Source: Entomohabitans teleogrylli (lineage in GTDB: Bacteria > Pseudomonadota > Gammaproteobacteria > Enterobacterales > Enterobacteriaceae). From it: a DNA stretch of 64,000 nt. Below are positions 9,971 to 20,314 of the stretch, in pieces. Location: positions 513-64,512 of the forward strand of contig NZ_KQ947383.1 of NCBI RefSeq assembly GCF_001484765.1. The letters are read 5' to 3'. The position numbers and the translations under genes are program-made. The notes under the pieces were generated by a model that was not told where the DNA came from, did no database searches, and saw only the letters and a list, made by a program, of their open reading frames with translations. Position 1 is the stretch's first letter. Each line of letters starts with the position of its first letter.

Positions 9971-11221
9971 TCAGGCAAGACCAATAAAGAAACCGGCAAT
10001 AGTCGCACTCATCAGGTTCGACAGCGTGGCCGCCGCCAGCGCCCGCACCCCGAGCTGGGCAATTTCCGGCGCCCGCTGCGGCGCCACCGCGGAGAATGCG
10101 CCAACCACCACGCCAATCGATCCAAAATTGGCGAAGCCGCACAGCGCGAAAGAGATAATCGCGATGGTCTTCACATCCAGCGTACCGCCCGGCTGCAGAT
10201 ACGGCGAGAAGTTGAGGTAAGCGACAAATTCGTTGATCGCCAGCTTCTGGCCAATCAGGCTCCCGGCCAGCGTCGCTTCGCTCCAGTCAACCCCCATAAT
10301 CCACGCCAGCGGCGCCAGCAGATAACCCAGCAGGCTTTCCAGCGATACACCGGCAAAGCCGAACAGACCGCCGATACCGCCAATCATACCGTTGAGCATG
10401 GCAATGATCGCCACAAAGGTCATCACCACCGTCGCCACGCCCACGGCGATTTTCATGCCGGTCATCGCGCCGCTGGCGGCGGCCTCAATGATGCTCTTCG
10501 GCGGCGTGTCGCTGAACGACAGATTTTCAAACGTTACCGTAGACGGCTCCAGCGCCGGACTGAGCAAACGAGCAAACAGAATACCGCCAGGGATCGCCAT
10601 CAGCGATGCCGCCAGCAGATAGTCGATGGGCACCCCCATCCCGGCGTAGCCGATCAGCATCGAGCCGGCAATCGACGCCATACCGCTACAGATCGCGGTA
10701 AACAATTCATTGCGATTCAGCTTATCGATAAATGGCTTCACAATCGCCGGAATTTCATTCTGGCCGAGGAATATCGTGGTCACGGCGACAAAAGATTCAA
10801 TTTTGCTGATCTTCAGCGCTTTCTGGAAAATTCCGCCCAGTACGCGGATCAGGATGTTCATGACGCCAATATAATAAAGCAGTGAAATCAGCGCCGTGAC
10901 GAAAATAATCGCCGGTAGTACCCGGAAAGCGAAAATAAACCCGGCGCCGTCAAACAGGGTATCCATTTTCGGACCAACCAACGAACCGAAAATAAACGCG
11001 CTGCCGGCGTCGCTGTAAGACATCACTTTGTTGACCCCGTGGGCCGCCTGCTCTACCAGCCACTTTCCCGGCGGGAAATAGAGCATGATACCGCCGATCG
11101 CCACCTGCAAAATAAACGCGGCGCCGATGGTCCGAAGACTGATATGTTTTTTATTTACTGACAGTAAAAAACCAATAGTCAGTAATACCGCCATACCCAG
11201 AATGCTTCTCATTAAATCCAT
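9971..11221 (-). CDS. psuT: Pseudouridine transporter PsuT (CNT family)
   Basis: This 416-residue CNT permease is closely similar to the nupX product, including MDLMRSILGMAVLL at the N-terminus, GQNEIPAIVKPF in the middle and the FANFGSIGVVVGAFS block at the C-terminus. Placement directly downstream of psuG-psuK on the same strand supports a role as the pseudouridine uptake protein. The gap to psuG is 112 bases. Two GC-rich hairpins (around 9915-9938 and 9949-9966) lie just 3' of the stop, but neither has a clear U-run. Confidence 0.94.
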   Translation of the reverse strand: MDLMRSILGMAVLLTIGFLLSVNKKHISLRTIGAAFILQVAIGGIMLYFPPGKWLVEQAAHGVNKVMSYSDAGSAFIFGSLVGPKMDTLFDGAGFIFAFRVLPAIIFVTALISLLYYIGVMNILIRVLGGIFQKALKISKIESFVAVTTIFLGQNEIPAIVKPFIDKLNRNELFTAICSGMASIAGSMLIGYAGMGVPIDYLLAASLMAIPGGILFARLLSPALEPSTVTFENLSFSDTPPKSIIEAAASGAMTGMKIAVGVATVVMTFVAIIAMLNGMIGGIGGLFGFAGVSLESLLGYLLAPLAWIMGVDWSEATLAGSLIGQKLAINEFVAYLNFSPYLQPGGTLDVKTIAIISFALCGFANFGSIGVVVGAFSAVAPQRAPEIAQLGVRALAAATLSNLMSATIAGFFIGLA

Positions 11222-11333
11222 AATGAATATCCTTCTCTGGTCGAGCGCCCGGTACCATGACCGGGCTCTGCGTATGCCTGATATTCAGCGCTGTTTCCCG
11301 GTAATCCGTCCGGGAACAGCGCCTGACGAGCCG

Positions 11334-12272
11334 TTAATTGACGAGCCTCTGGTATTCCTTAGCAATTTCCGTCGCCAGCAGCGCGTTATTAAATACCAAC
11401 TGGATATTGGACTTCAGGCTGTCGCCGCCGGTCAGTTCCGCGACACGCGCCAGCAGGAACGGCGTGCTGTCTTTCCCCACCACGCCCTGCTCTTCCGCTT
11501 CCGCCACGGCCTGGTCGATGGCAGCATTGATTTTCTCTTCCGGCATCGCGAACTGCTCAGGAATCGGGTTCGCCACCACCAGACCGCCATTCAGGCCGGT
11601 TTGCCATTTCACCGCCATGGCGCGGGCAATTTCGCTGGCGCTGTCGAGGCGAATGCTGACGTTAAACGGGCTGGTACGACTAAAGAATGCCGGCAGCGCG
11701 GTGGTCCGGTACCCGATCAGCGGTACGCCGAAGGTTTCGAGGTATTCGGTGGTCAGGCCAAGATCGAGAATCGATTTCGCCCCGGCGCAGACCACGGTCA
11801 CATTGGTGTGAGCCAGTTCCTGAAGATCGGCGGAAATATCAAAGGTCTGTTGAGCGCCGCGGTGCACCCCGCCGATACCGCCGGTGGCAAACACCTTAAT
11901 CCCCGCCAGCGCGGCGATGATCATCGTCGATGCCACAGTGGTGGCGCCGTTTTTACCGGCGGCGACCACAAAAGGCAGATCGCGGCGGCTGACTTTAGCG
12001 ACGCTGTGGCCCTCACGTCCCAGCAGTTCAATCTCTTCACGGCTCAGGCCGACTTTCATTTTCCCGTGGATAATGGCGATCGTCGCCGGCACCGCCCCGT
12101 GCTGGCGAATCGTCTCCTCGACCTCAATGGCGGTTTGCGCGTTCTGCGGGAACGGCATGCCATGGGAGATAATGGTGGATTCCAGCGCCACCACCGGCCG
12201 GTTATTGGCCAGCGCCTCGCGAACCTCAGGTGCAATTTCAAGTAATTCAGGTGAAATCGTTAATTCAGTCAT
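11334..12272 (-). CDS. psuG: Pseudouridine-5'-phosphate glycosidase PsuG
   Basis: PsuG (312 residues) splits the C-glycosidic bond of pseudouridine 5'-phosphate to uracil and ribose 5-phosphate; it is a manganese-dependent trimer. Family motifs are VALESTIISHGMPFPQN near residue 30, a central TTVASTM, FATGGIGGVHRG, and the C-terminal ALLATEIA. The start ATG overlaps the psuK stop (TAATG), so the two are translationally coupled: psuK makes the substrate that psuG cleaves. Confidence 0.98.
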   Translation of the reverse strand: MTELTISPELLEIAPEVREALANNRPVVALESTIISHGMPFPQNAQTAIEVEETIRQHGAVPATIAIIHGKMKVGLSREEIELLGREGHSVAKVSRRDLPFVVAAGKNGATTVASTMIIAALAGIKVFATGGIGGVHRGAQQTFDISADLQELAHTNVTVVCAGAKSILDLGLTTEYLETFGVPLIGYRTTALPAFFSRTSPFNVSIRLDSASEIARAMAVKWQTGLNGGLVVANPIPEQFAMPEEKINAAIDQAVAEAEEQGVVGKDSTPFLLARVAELTGGDSLKSNIQLVFNNALLATEIAKEYQRLVN

Positions 12273-13201
12273 TATTGTGACTCCAGTAATTCCATGACAT
12301 GTTCAACAGATAATTCAGGGTTGTTGGTGTATTCCGAGGCCAGCGCCATAGAAGAACATCCCTGAGCGAAACGTACCGACTCGACAAAACCGCGCCCTTC
12401 CATCCAGCAACAGGCAAGGCCGGCCATCATGGCGTCGCCGGCGCCGGTCACATTAATCACGGCGGTTTTCAGCGGCAGCGACCAGCCGCACTCGCCGGCG
12501 CTATCGCTATACCAGACACCATCGCCCCCCATACTCAGCACCAGTCGCTTCAGCCCCTGCTCGTGGAACCAGGCGGCGACCCGCGGCGCATCGTCGCGGG
12601 TGACCAGCGGAATGCCGCTGAGGGTTTCCGCCTCCAGGCGGTTGGGCTTCAGGGTATGAATCTGCGGCAACAGCGCCCTGATTTTCACGCACTTCCACGC
12701 CGATACCGGGTCGATAAACACCGGCACCGGGCCGCTATTTGCCAGAATCCACGCCAGGGAGGCCTCGCTGATATTGCAGTCCGCCACCACCACGCTGGCC
12801 TGGCGGATAAAGTCCCGGTGCTGCGCCAGAAAATCCGGCGTAATGTGGTCAATAATGCCCATGTCATTAATCGCCACCAGCATTTCACCGGTATTATCGA
12901 GCAGAGATAAATAGGCCGAGGTATTTTCCTGCGCCAGGGCCTGGCAGCGGGAAATATTCACCCCGGAAATTTCTGTCTGGGTTAGCAGGGAGTGACCATA
13001 GAAATCATCCCCGACAATGGAAATTAAATAAGAGGCTTTACCCAGCAGCGCGAGGTTTTGAGCGATATTGCGCCCCACGCCGCCCGGCGTATATCTTATT
13101 TTTCCGGGATTGGAATCAGCGTAATTAAGCGATGCCAGTGAATACCCTGCCACGTCCATATTTGCTGAACCAATGGTGACAACATAATCCTTATCACGCA
13201 T
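12272..13201 (-). CDS. psuK: Pseudouridine kinase PsuK
   Basis: PsuK is a 309-residue PfkB/ribokinase-family kinase that phosphorylates pseudouridine at the 5' position. It has the N-terminal IGSANMDVAGYS segment, GGVGRNIAQNLALLG, and the C-terminal anion hole VTGAGDAMMAGLA with an intact GAGD motif. It is the first gene of psuK-psuG-psuT. The E. coli protein is 313 residues. Its leader (13202 onward) is long and could hold regulatory sites. Confidence 0.97.
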   Translation of the reverse strand: MRDKDYVVTIGSANMDVAGYSLASLNYADSNPGKIRYTPGGVGRNIAQNLALLGKASYLISIVGDDFYGHSLLTQTEISGVNISRCQALAQENTSAYLSLLDNTGEMLVAINDMGIIDHITPDFLAQHRDFIRQASVVVADCNISEASLAWILANSGPVPVFIDPVSAWKCVKIRALLPQIHTLKPNRLEAETLSGIPLVTRDDAPRVAAWFHEQGLKRLVLSMGGDGVWYSDSAGECGWSLPLKTAVINVTGAGDAMMAGLACCWMEGRGFVESVRFAQGCSSMALASEYTNNPELSVEHVMELLESQ

Positions 13202-13771
13202 AAGCTGTCCTCATCAAAGCCGCGGCCACAACCGCCAGCCATACAGAAAACTTTTTAAATCATTAAGATAGATAAAATTTCCGGTGCCAAAATGACGCGT
13301 TATAGCTCAGAACCGCCACCAGCACCGTACTAAAACGCCGCGCCGTCGTTATCACTAACGGCGAATTTCCCTGGGTAGCACAGCGATTTAAATCATCATT
13401 TAAAAAATATTAGAGCACATGTTTAAAAATGAACATGTGTTTATAGTAGATAAACAAAAAAGAAAGTAAATCCACCACCCGGCGGATTCACTGATGAATA
13501 TGATGCCAGTCACAATTTACCTGAGACTGTATTCAGAATATCAACACTGTATTATTCGCAGGAAAGAAATGAAATTCTGGCAGAGATGAATATTGCGGAT
13601 TTTAATATCAAAAAACAGGGCTGACGCCGATCACATAATCAACGTTCTGTCGTGATATCAATTGGATACTCCGCACAAGGCGCAAGCAGTATGAATTAAA
13701 TACGGTTTTATGAACCCCGTCACAGCTGGCCGCCCGGTGACCAGAAGCGCTGGTAAAAACCCTTCAGACAT
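13202..13771. other. Gene-free region between psuK and the fru terminator
   Basis: No complete gene is supported in these 570 bases. It should contain the psuK promoter. An inverted repeat with 8-base arms, CACATGTT (13416-13423) and AACATGTG (13432-13439), is a possible operator or hairpin. From about 13450 to 13624 one plus-strand frame stays open for over 50 codons and ends ...EILAEMNIADFNIKKQG, but it has no start codon in a sensible position. It may be the tail of a decayed gene. Confidence 0.5.
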
Positions 13772-13800
13772 AAAAAAGGGCGGATCGTCGCGATCCGCCC
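13772..13800 (-). terminator. Rho-independent terminator of fruBKA
   Basis: The arms GGGCGGATCG (13778-13787) and CGATCCGCCC (13791-13800) form a perfect 10-bp stem with a 3-base loop. On the minus strand the stem is followed by six T residues (13777 to 13772). It lies 18 bases after the fruA stop. Confidence 0.95.
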
Positions 13801-13818
13801 CACTGAATCAACGCCTTA

Positions 13819-15513
13819 TCAGACCGCCGCTTTTTCGCCCGCCGCGATCTCAGGACGCTTGATAACCGCGTAAGTCACGCCAGCCACCAGAGTACCGGCG
13901 ACAATTGCCAGCAGGTAGCCCAGCACCGGCGTGATTGCCCCCGGAATCAGCAGTACGAACAGCCCGCCGTGCGGCGCCATCAGCTGTGCGCTAACCGCCA
14001 TCGAAATAGCCCCGGTCAGCGCGCCGCCAACGATACAGCATGGCAGCACGCGCATCGGATCCCGGGCCGCGAACGGAATCGCCCCTTCGGTGATAAAGCA
14101 CAGGCCGAGCACCAGCGCCGCTTTACCCCCTTCACGTTGGGCATTGTCGAACTTATTGCGGGCAATCAGGGTCGCCAGGCCCAGCGCCAGCGGCGGCACC
14201 ATACCGGCAGCCATAATTGCCGCCATCGGGCCGTAGGTCTGGGTACTGAGCAACCCGACGCCAAACGCATAAGCCGCTTTATTTACCGGACCGCCCATGT
14301 CAGTACACATCATACCGCCCAGCACCGCGCCCAACAGTACGGCGTTCGCCGTCCCCATGGTTTGCAACCAGTGGGTTAACCCAGCCAGGATACCGGCGAC
14401 CGGCTTACCGATCAGGTAGATCATAGCCAGACCGACAATCAGGCTGGAGATCAGCGGAATAATCAGTATTGGCTTCAGCGCTTCCATGCTCGGCGGCAGT
14501 TTCAGCCTGGTGCTGATAAGCTTCGCCACATAGCCCGCAAGGAAGCCGGCGATAATCCCGCCAATGAACCCGGAACCGGTGCTCACCGCCAGCATCCCGC
14601 CGATCAGACCCGGCGTCAGCCCCGGACGGTCGGCAATGGAGAAAGCAATATAGCCTGCCAGTACCGGCACCATCAGAGCGAAAGCGGAGCCGCCGCCAAT
14701 TTGCATCAGCGCCGCCGCCAGGGTGCCAGGCTGCTCAAATGCCTTAATCCCGAAGGCAAATGACAGCGCGATACACAGACCGCCCGCCACCACCATCGGC
14801 AGCATATAGGAAACCCCGGTCAGCAGGTGACGGTAAGCGCCGCCGGCCTCTTTTTTGCCCTCCTGCGCCGCGCCGCGGGCAGGGGACGCCGGCTGGTAAG
14901 GCTGCGCCTGCTCCAGCGCATTATCCAGTTCCTGAGCGGTCTTTTTCAGCGCCAGTCCGGTCGAGGTGCGGTACATTGGCTTACCGGCAAATTTCGCCAG
15001 ATCCACTTCAATATCCGCCGCTACCACCACCAGATCGGCCTCGGCTATCTCCTGCGGCGTGATGGCGTTACCGGCACCCACGGAACCGCGGGTTTCCACT
15101 TTCACCCACCAGCCGCGCTTTTTGGCTTCGGTTTCGATGGCCTCAGCGGCCATGAAGGTATGCGCCACGCCGGTCGGGCAGGCGGTTACCGCCACAATAC
15201 GTTTTGGCCCGTTACCCGTCGCGACGGGAGCGGCTACCCGCGGGGCGCTCCAGGGCTGCGCATCGCGCAACGCTTCGCTTAAAAACAGCTCCGGATGTTG
15301 CACGGCGCGATCGATATCGCCGAGGTAAACTTTTTTCCCGTTCAGGGCAGGATCCGCCGGGATCGCGGCGCCAATGACCAGCGCCATATCCGCTTCGCCA
15401 GGGTTATCCACTATCGCCAGTTGTGCCTTTTGCGCCGCGGCGCCCAGCAGCGTTTTCGCCAGATAGGCGCGCGCCTGACCCAGACCGGGTTCAATTATCA
15501 GCAGCGTTTTCAT
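13819..15513 (-). CDS. fruA: Fructose PTS enzyme IIB'BC component FruA
   Basis: FruA (564 residues from the ATG at 15513) transports and phosphorylates fructose to fructose 1-phosphate. Order: a degenerate EIIB' domain (about 1-95), the EIIB domain with phospho-accepting cysteine in VTACPTGVAHTF (Cys112), a linker rich in A/P/Q near 195-215, then a membrane EIIC domain with about ten helices, including the GMMCTDMGGPVNK loop. The start is set by GAGAGG five bases upstream; the TTG three bases before it is less likely. It is last in fruBKA, followed by a strong terminator. Confidence 0.98.
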   Translation of the reverse strand: MKTLLIIEPGLGQARAYLAKTLLGAAAQKAQLAIVDNPGEADMALVIGAAIPADPALNGKKVYLGDIDRAVQHPELFLSEALRDAQPWSAPRVAAPVATGNGPKRIVAVTACPTGVAHTFMAAEAIETEAKKRGWWVKVETRGSVGAGNAITPQEIAEADLVVVAADIEVDLAKFAGKPMYRTSTGLALKKTAQELDNALEQAQPYQPASPARGAAQEGKKEAGGAYRHLLTGVSYMLPMVVAGGLCIALSFAFGIKAFEQPGTLAAALMQIGGGSAFALMVPVLAGYIAFSIADRPGLTPGLIGGMLAVSTGSGFIGGIIAGFLAGYVAKLISTRLKLPPSMEALKPILIIPLISSLIVGLAMIYLIGKPVAGILAGLTHWLQTMGTANAVLLGAVLGGMMCTDMGGPVNKAAYAFGVGLLSTQTYGPMAAIMAAGMVPPLALGLATLIARNKFDNAQREGGKAALVLGLCFITEGAIPFAARDPMRVLPCCIVGGALTGAISMAVSAQLMAPHGGLFVLLIPGAITPVLGYLLAIVAGTLVAGVTYAVIKRPEIAAGEKAAV

Positions 15514-15530
15514 CAATACCTCTCCCGCTG

Positions 15531-16469
15531 TCAGTTAAAGGGTTGCAGATCGACGCGGGCCATCATGCCCGCCAGCAGCGTCCGATCGGTGATACCGACA
15601 TTGCTCTGGCTGACCGCCAGCGCCGCCACCGCCGTCGCCAGCCGCAGCGTATGTTCGCTGGATTCGCGCATCAGCAGGCCGTAAATCAGACCGCCAACCA
15701 TTGAATCCCCGGCGCCCACAGTGCTGACCACTTCACAGGCCGGCGGTTTGGCAATCCACTCGCCGGAGGCGTTGACCCACAGCGCCCCTTCCGCACCGAG
15801 GGAAATCACCACGTGGGCGATGCCCTGTTCGCGCAACTGGTGCGCGGCGTCAATCACATCTTTTAAGGTCGGCAGCTTACGGCCAGCCCAGATTTCCAGC
15901 TCGCGGCGATTGGGTTTCACCAGCCACGGCGCTGCTTTCAGCCCGGCGACCAGCGCTTCGCGGCTGCTGTCGAAAATAATGCACGGGCACTGGCTGCGCA
16001 GACGCGTCATCCAGTCGGTAAACGCTTCCGGGCTAACGCCGGAGGGCAGGCTGCCGCTGACGCATACCATATCGAACTGCCCAAGCCAGCTCAGGGAGTC
16101 ATTAACAAAACGCTCCCAGTCAGCAGGGGTGACATCAAAACCCGAGAAATTCAGATCGGTGACTTCGCCGTCTTTTTCCGTCAGCTTGACGTTAATGCGG
16201 GTACGCCCCTGTACCACCTGGAAGCGGTTGGCGATGCCCAGCTCGCTGAACAGTTGCTGAAAGCCATCCTGGTTGTCTTTGCCGAGGAACCCGCCGACCG
16301 TAACGTCGATCCCGAGGTCTTTCAGCACTTTCGCGACGTTAATCCCTTTACCGGCGGCGTGCAGACCGGTGGTGCGCACCAGATTCACTTCGCCACGTTC
16401 AATTTCATTGCAGTACCCGACCAGGTCATAGGCCGGGTTCAGGGTAATGGTTGCGACACGCCGGCTCAT
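15531..16469 (-). CDS. fruK: 1-phosphofructokinase FruK
   Basis: FruK (312 residues, as in E. coli) converts fructose 1-phosphate to fructose 1,6-bisphosphate with ATP. PfkB signatures are the N-terminal [27 protein letters not shown] near residue 40, and the C-terminal anion hole [12 protein letters not shown]. Its ATG overlaps the fruB stop (ATGA), giving translational coupling; fruA starts 17 bases after it. Fructose 1-phosphate is the inducer that releases Cra, so FruK activity feeds back on the operon. Confidence 0.98.
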   Translation of the reverse strand: MSRRVATITLNPAYDLVGYCNEIERGEVNLVRTTGLHAAGKGINVAKVLKDLGIDVTVGGFLGKDNQDGFQQLFSELGIANRFQVVQGRTRINVKLTEKDGEVTDLNFSGFDVTPADWERFVNDSLSWLGQFDMVCVSGSLPSGVSPEAFTDWMTRLRSQCPCIIFDSSREALVAGLKAAPWLVKPNRRELEIWAGRKLPTLKDVIDAAHQLREQGIAHVVISLGAEGALWVNASGEWIAKPPACEVVSTVGAGDSMVGGLIYGLLMRESSEHTLRLATAVAALAVSQSNVGITDRTLLAGMMARVDLQPFN

Positions 16470-17599
16470 GCTGCGCCCTCCCCAAGACCGCTGGCGATAG
16501 CTTCGCCAATCGCGTTCAGCGCCTGTTCAGCATCCGCACCCTGGGCGGTAAAACGCAGGCGATGCCCTTTCTTAACCCCCAGCGCCACAACTTTCATCAG
16601 GCTGCGGCCATTGGCCGGTTTCCCGGTCCCGTCGAGATTGGTCACGGTGATCTCACTGTTAAATTGTTTAATAGTATTCACCAGCATGGTGCCCGGACGG
16701 GCATGCAGGCCGTGTTCATTTCGCACCACAAATTCCGCGCTCAGTACGCCATCCTGCGGCGCGTCGTCGCTGGTCAGCAGCGCCAGCAGTATGGCGGCAT
16801 CGGCGTTCAGCAACTGTTCAGCTTTATTACTCAACAGCAGTTCGCTGAGGCGCCTGAGGACATCCAGCGGCTGGTCGTCCGCCATCGCCACCGTCATCAG
16901 CAGCGCAACGGATTCGCCGTCAGCGTCGAACGCCCTGGCCGGTCGGCTGACCGCCACGGCGCTGCCGAGGTTGCCCTGCGGACTGTCGTTGAGCCAGATC
17001 CCCTGCCCGAGGTTCAGCGGCCTGGCGCTGACCACATGGCTGACAAAAGAGGCGTCTACCGCGCCGGCTTCTTTCAGCCGCCCGGCGTTGAGGGCCTGCA
17101 GCGTCATCAGATCGCTGGCGGCCACATCCAGACTGAGCATGTCGTTATCCAGCCGCAGGGCTGAACTCTGTTTTTCTCCCATCAGCAGGGCGCGCAGCTC
17201 TTCGGCGCTGGTGGCCGTTTTCAGCTGTTCAGCAATCGCGTCGTCGCTCAGGACATGGGTTAGCTGACGCAGCAAACCGAGATGCTCGTCAGAACTGGCG
17301 GCAATGCCAATGGCGACATAGGCCGTCTGGCCCTCGCCCCAGGCGATCCCCTGCGGGAACTGGAAAACCTGAACGCCGGTTTTCAGCACCTGGTCGCGGG
17401 TATCGGTGGTACCGTGGGGAATGGCGATGCCGTTCCCCAGAAACGTGGACGTCTGCTGCTCGCGGGCCAGCATGCCGTCGACATACCCCTCAGCCACATT
17501 GCCGGCGGCGACCAGCGCCGCGGCCACCTGACGGATAGCGTCTTCTTTTGACGCCGCGCTGGCGGCGGGGTGAATATCCTGCACAGATAACTGGAACAT
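16466..17599 (-). CDS. fruB: Fructose PTS EIIA-HPr hybrid (diphosphoryl transfer protein) FruB
   Basis: FruB (377 residues) carries phosphate from enzyme I to FruA. The N-terminal EIIA-Fru domain has GIAIPHGT, with the phospho-histidine near residue 62. A central modulator domain follows, and a C-terminal FPr (HPr-like) domain contains [16 protein letters not shown] with the active histidine. The start at 17599 ([11 protein letters not shown]) is preceded by AGGAGAGGAGA and matches E. coli; a 48-residue upstream extension reads through the Cra operators and is rejected. Confidence 0.98.
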   Translation of the reverse strand: MFQLSVQDIHPAASAASKEDAIRQVAAALVAAGNVAEGYVDGMLAREQQTSTFLGNGIAIPHGTTDTRDQVLKTGVQVFQFPQGIAWGEGQTAYVAIGIAASSDEHLGLLRQLTHVLSDDAIAEQLKTATSAEELRALLMGEKQSSALRLDNDMLSLDVAASDLMTLQALNAGRLKEAGAVDASFVSHVVSARPLNLGQGIWLNDSPQGNLGSAVAVSRPARAFDADGESVALLMTVAMADDQPLDVLRRLSELLLSNKAEQLLNADAAILLALLTSDDAPQDGVLSAEFVVRNEHGLHARPGTMLVNTIKQFNSEITVTNLDGTGKPANGRSLMKVVALGVKKGHRLRFTAQGADAEQALNAIGEAIASGLGEGAA

Positions 17600-17620
17600 G
17601 TCTCTCCTCTCCTGGCGAAA

Positions 17621-17635
17621 TTGAATCGTTTCAGC
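17621..17635 (-). promoter_or_regulatory. Cra (FruR) operator proximal to fruB
   Basis: On the minus strand the site reads GCTGAAACGATTCAA, a near-perfect match to the Cra consensus (GCTGAAWCGWTTCA). It sits about 22 bases upstream of the fruB start. In E. coli two Cra operators repress fruBKA, and fructose 1-phosphate relieves them. Confidence 0.93.
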
Positions 17636-17685
17636 CTCAGTACCAAAAAAGGCGTCATCCCGCTGGATATTGAAATCCGGACGAC

Positions 17686-17700
17686 GCTGAAACGTTTCAA
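17686..17700 (-). promoter_or_regulatory. Second Cra operator upstream of fruB
   Basis: GCTGAAACGTTTCAA on the plus strand is a full Cra-type palindrome (TGAAACGTTTCA). It lies 65 bases upstream of the first operator and faces it in the opposite orientation. The spacing of about six helical turns would suit cooperative binding or looping, which is an inference. Confidence 0.93.
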
Positions 17701-17954
17701 GAAGTGTGTACATTTTCCCACCGCCAGGCAAGTGCTGAAGCAAACGACTTTACAGAAATTTGAGATTACGCACATTTTACTGACGCGTGCTGAAGTTCGA
17801 CCAAATTTCAGGCTGACCATCAGCACACCGTCAGCACCCGCTGCTGAATGGAATGGCGTTTTGATTTTTCGTGTGGATTTGATTTCAGCCGCTGTTTATT
17901 TACGCAGCAGGCGGGTAGAATCCGCCGCGTTTCCATCACCCACTGACGAGCCCC

Positions 17955-19160
17955 ATGTTGACTGACACCACCGCGCCCCAGCCCCGGCAGCGCGACTACA
18001 CTTCTGCCGCGTTCCTGATAGTCGCCTTTCTTACCGGTATCGCCGGCGCGCTGCAAACCCCGACGCTGAGCCTGTTTCTGACCGATGAAGTCCACGCCCG
18101 CCCGGCGATGGTCGGCTTCTTTTTTACCGGCAGCGCGGTTATCGGCATCCTGGTCAGCCAGTTTCTGGCTCGCTACTCAGACCGCAGAGGGGACCGTAAA
18201 ACGCTGATTCTCGCCTGCTGCCTGCTCGGCGCGCTGGGCTGCGTACTGTTCGCCTGGAACCGCAACTACTTTATTCTGCTGTTGATCGGCGTACTGTTGA
18301 GCAGCTTCGGCTCCACCGCCAATCCGCAAATGTTCGCCCTGGCGCGGGAACACGCAGATAAAACCGGCCGCGAAGCGGTGATGTTCAGCTCAATACTGCG
18401 CGCCCAGGTCTCACTGGCCTGGGTGGTAGGCCCGCCGCTGGCCTATGCGCTGGCGCTGGGTTTTGGTTTCCGCACCATGTATCTGTGCGCCGGGGCGGCG
18501 TTTATTGTCTGCGGCGTGATGGTGTGGTTTTTTCTGCCGACGATGCGTAAAAGCGCCGCGGCCAACAGCGCCCGACTACAGGCGCCGGCCACCCATCGCC
18601 GCGACGCGCTATTGCTGTTTGCCGCCTGTACCCTGATGTGGGGCACCAACTGCCTGTATATCATCAACATGCCGCTATACATTATTAATGAGCTCCATCT
18701 GCCGGAGAAACTGGCGGGGGTGATGATGGGCACCGCCGCCGGACTGGAGATCCCCACCATGCTGATTGCCGGCTATTACGCCAGCCGCTTTGGCAAACGC
18801 TTTCTGATGCGCATCGCCGTGGCGGCCGGGATACTGTTTTATATCGGCATGCTGACCCTGCACAGCGCGTGGATGCTGCTGGCGCTCCAGGCCCTGAACG
18901 CCATCTATATTGGCATTCTCGCCGGTATCGGGATGCTCTATTTTCAGGATCTGATGCCCGGCCAGGCCGGTTCCGCGACCACGCTATATACGAATACTTC
19001 GCGGGTGGGCTGGATTATCGCCGGCTCGCTGGCCGGGGTGGCGGCGGAAATCTGGAATTACCATTCGGTATTCTGGATTGCGCTGGGTATGTCGCTGCTG
19101 ACCTGCTACTGCCTGTGGCGCATCAAAGATGTTCAGGGCGCGGTTTGCGCCTCAAGGTGA
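17955..19160 (+). CDS. setB: Sugar efflux transporter SetB
   Basis: SetB (401 residues; E. coli 393) is a 12-helix MFS exporter of lactose and glucose analogues, and in E. coli it has been tied to chromosome segregation. Family blocks include [36 protein letters not shown] (in two parts) and [15 protein letters not shown]. It is divergent from fruB across a 355-base region that holds both Cra sites. Its 3' end overlaps convergent yeiW by 28 bases. Confidence 0.96.
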   Translation: MLTDTTAPQPRQRDYTSAAFLIVAFLTGIAGALQTPTLSLFLTDEVHARPAMVGFFFTGSAVIGILVSQFLARYSDRRGDRKTLILACCLLGALGCVLFAWNRNYFILLLIGVLLSSFGSTANPQMFALAREHADKTGREAVMFSSILRAQVSLAWVVGPPLAYALALGFGFRTMYLCAGAAFIVCGVMVWFFLPTMRKSAAANSARLQAPATHRRDALLLFAACTLMWGTNCLYIINMPLYIINELHLPEKLAGVMMGTAAGLEIPTMLIAGYYASRFGKRFLMRIAVAAGILFYIGMLTLHSAWMLLALQALNAIYIGILAGIGMLYFQDLMPGQAGSATTLYTNTSRVGWIIAGSLAGVAAEIWNYHSVFWIALGMSLLTCYCLWRIKDVQGAVCASR

Positions 19161-19387
19161 ATCAGGTAATCCATCGCCTGACGGCGCGACTGACCGCACA
19201 TGTCAATGCCCGGGAGCAGACTGGCGCACACTTTGGGGCGTAGCGGGCTACCAAACAGCCGGCAGCGCTGGCGTTCATCAAGCTGGACGCACGGCGTATT
19301 GGCCGGTTTACCGTCAGGCATTCCGGGGATTGGGCTGGAAATCGACGGTGCCGTACAACAGGCGCCGCAGTCAGGGCGACACTCCAT
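19133..19387 (-). CDS. yeiW: YeiW, UPF0153 cysteine-cluster protein
   Basis: This 84-residue protein is the same length as E. coli YeiW. It starts [11 protein letters not shown] and later has a cysteine in PANTPCVQL and another in RQRCRLFGS, the zinc/iron cluster-like pattern (CxxxCxxCC) of UPF0153. Function is unknown. It is convergent with setB and overlaps its last 28 bases in antisense, so the last nine SetB codons are constrained by both reading frames. Confidence 0.93.
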   Translation of the reverse strand: MECRPDCGACCTAPSISSPIPGMPDGKPANTPCVQLDERQRCRLFGSPLRPKVCASLLPGIDMCGQSRRQAMDYLIHLEAQTAP

Positions 19388-19560
19388 CGGGTTTACTCTT
19401 CGGGAGGACAGGAACCCCTGACTGTATCAGCCGCGGCGGGTTCACTCTATGTCTTTTTCTTTTAACCCGCCGCAGACGTGAAATCCGCTTGCCTGAATGA
19501 CGCCTCACAGGTACTTTGACGCGATAATTTTCGCCACTCTCTATTTACAGGACCTTTCAG

Positions 19561-20133
19561 ATGGCAAGAGCGAATGAAATCAAACGCGGCATGGCCGTTA
19601 ATTACAATGGTAAGCTGCTGTTAGTTAAAGATATTGATATCCAGGCGCCGAGCGCCCGCGGCGCTTCGACGCTGTACAAAATGCGTTTTTCCGATGTCCG
19701 TACCGGGCAGAAGGTCGAAGAACGTTTCAAAGGGGATGACATCCTCGATACCATCACCCTGACCCGCCGCTTTGTCGATTTCTCTTACATCGACGGTAAC
19801 GAATACGTGTTTATGGATCACGAAGATTACACGCCGTATATCTTCACTAAAGATCAAATTGAAGACGAAATCCTGTTTATGCCGGAAGGCGGGATGCCGG
19901 ATATGCAGGTGCTGACCTGGGATGGCCAGGTGCTGGCGCTGGAGTTGCCGCAGACGGTGGATCTGGAAATTGTCGAAACCGCGCCGGGAATCAAAGGCGC
20001 CTCCGCCAGTTCACGCACCAAACCCGCCACCCTGAGCACCGGTCTGGTGATTCAGGTGCCGGAATACCTTACCACCGGGGAAAAAATCCGCATTCATATC
20101 GCCGAACGCCGCTATATGGGCCGCGCCGACTGA
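19561..20133 (+). CDS. efpL: Elongation factor P-like protein EfpL (YeiP)
   Basis: EfpL (190 residues) is a paralog of EF-P that relieves ribosome stalling at difficult motifs. It has the three beta-barrel EF-P domains. The domain-I loop reads APSARGAST, with arginine at the tip (Arg33) instead of the modified lysine of EF-P, which is diagnostic for EfpL. The start follows AGGACC (19550-19555). It is monocistronic, and the following gap has a GC-rich hairpin (around 20150-20168). Confidence 0.97.
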   Translation: MARANEIKRGMAVNYNGKLLLVKDIDIQAPSARGASTLYKMRFSDVRTGQKVEERFKGDDILDTITLTRRFVDFSYIDGNEYVFMDHEDYTPYIFTKDQIEDEILFMPEGGMPDMQVLTWDGQVLALELPQTVDLEIVETAPGIKGASASSRTKPATLSTGLVIQVPEYLTTGEKIRIHIAERRYMGRAD

Positions 20134-20314
20134 TTTACTGACCTTTTGATGCCCCCGCCCGGCGGGGCGCATCCGCTTTTCCGGGCGCCAGCACTCCTCC
20201 CCACCGCACGCCCGATGCCGGCAGATCATTTTTTATTAAATAATACTCATTCACATTTCCATCCTCCGCCATTTCAGGGTTAAATATCCCGTTCCCCGTG
20301 CACGGAGTCGCCCA

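Noticed and set aside
17756..17779. Possible CRP site between fruB and setB
   Set aside because: The half-sites match the TGTGA-N6-TCACA consensus at only about seven of ten positions, too weak to call.
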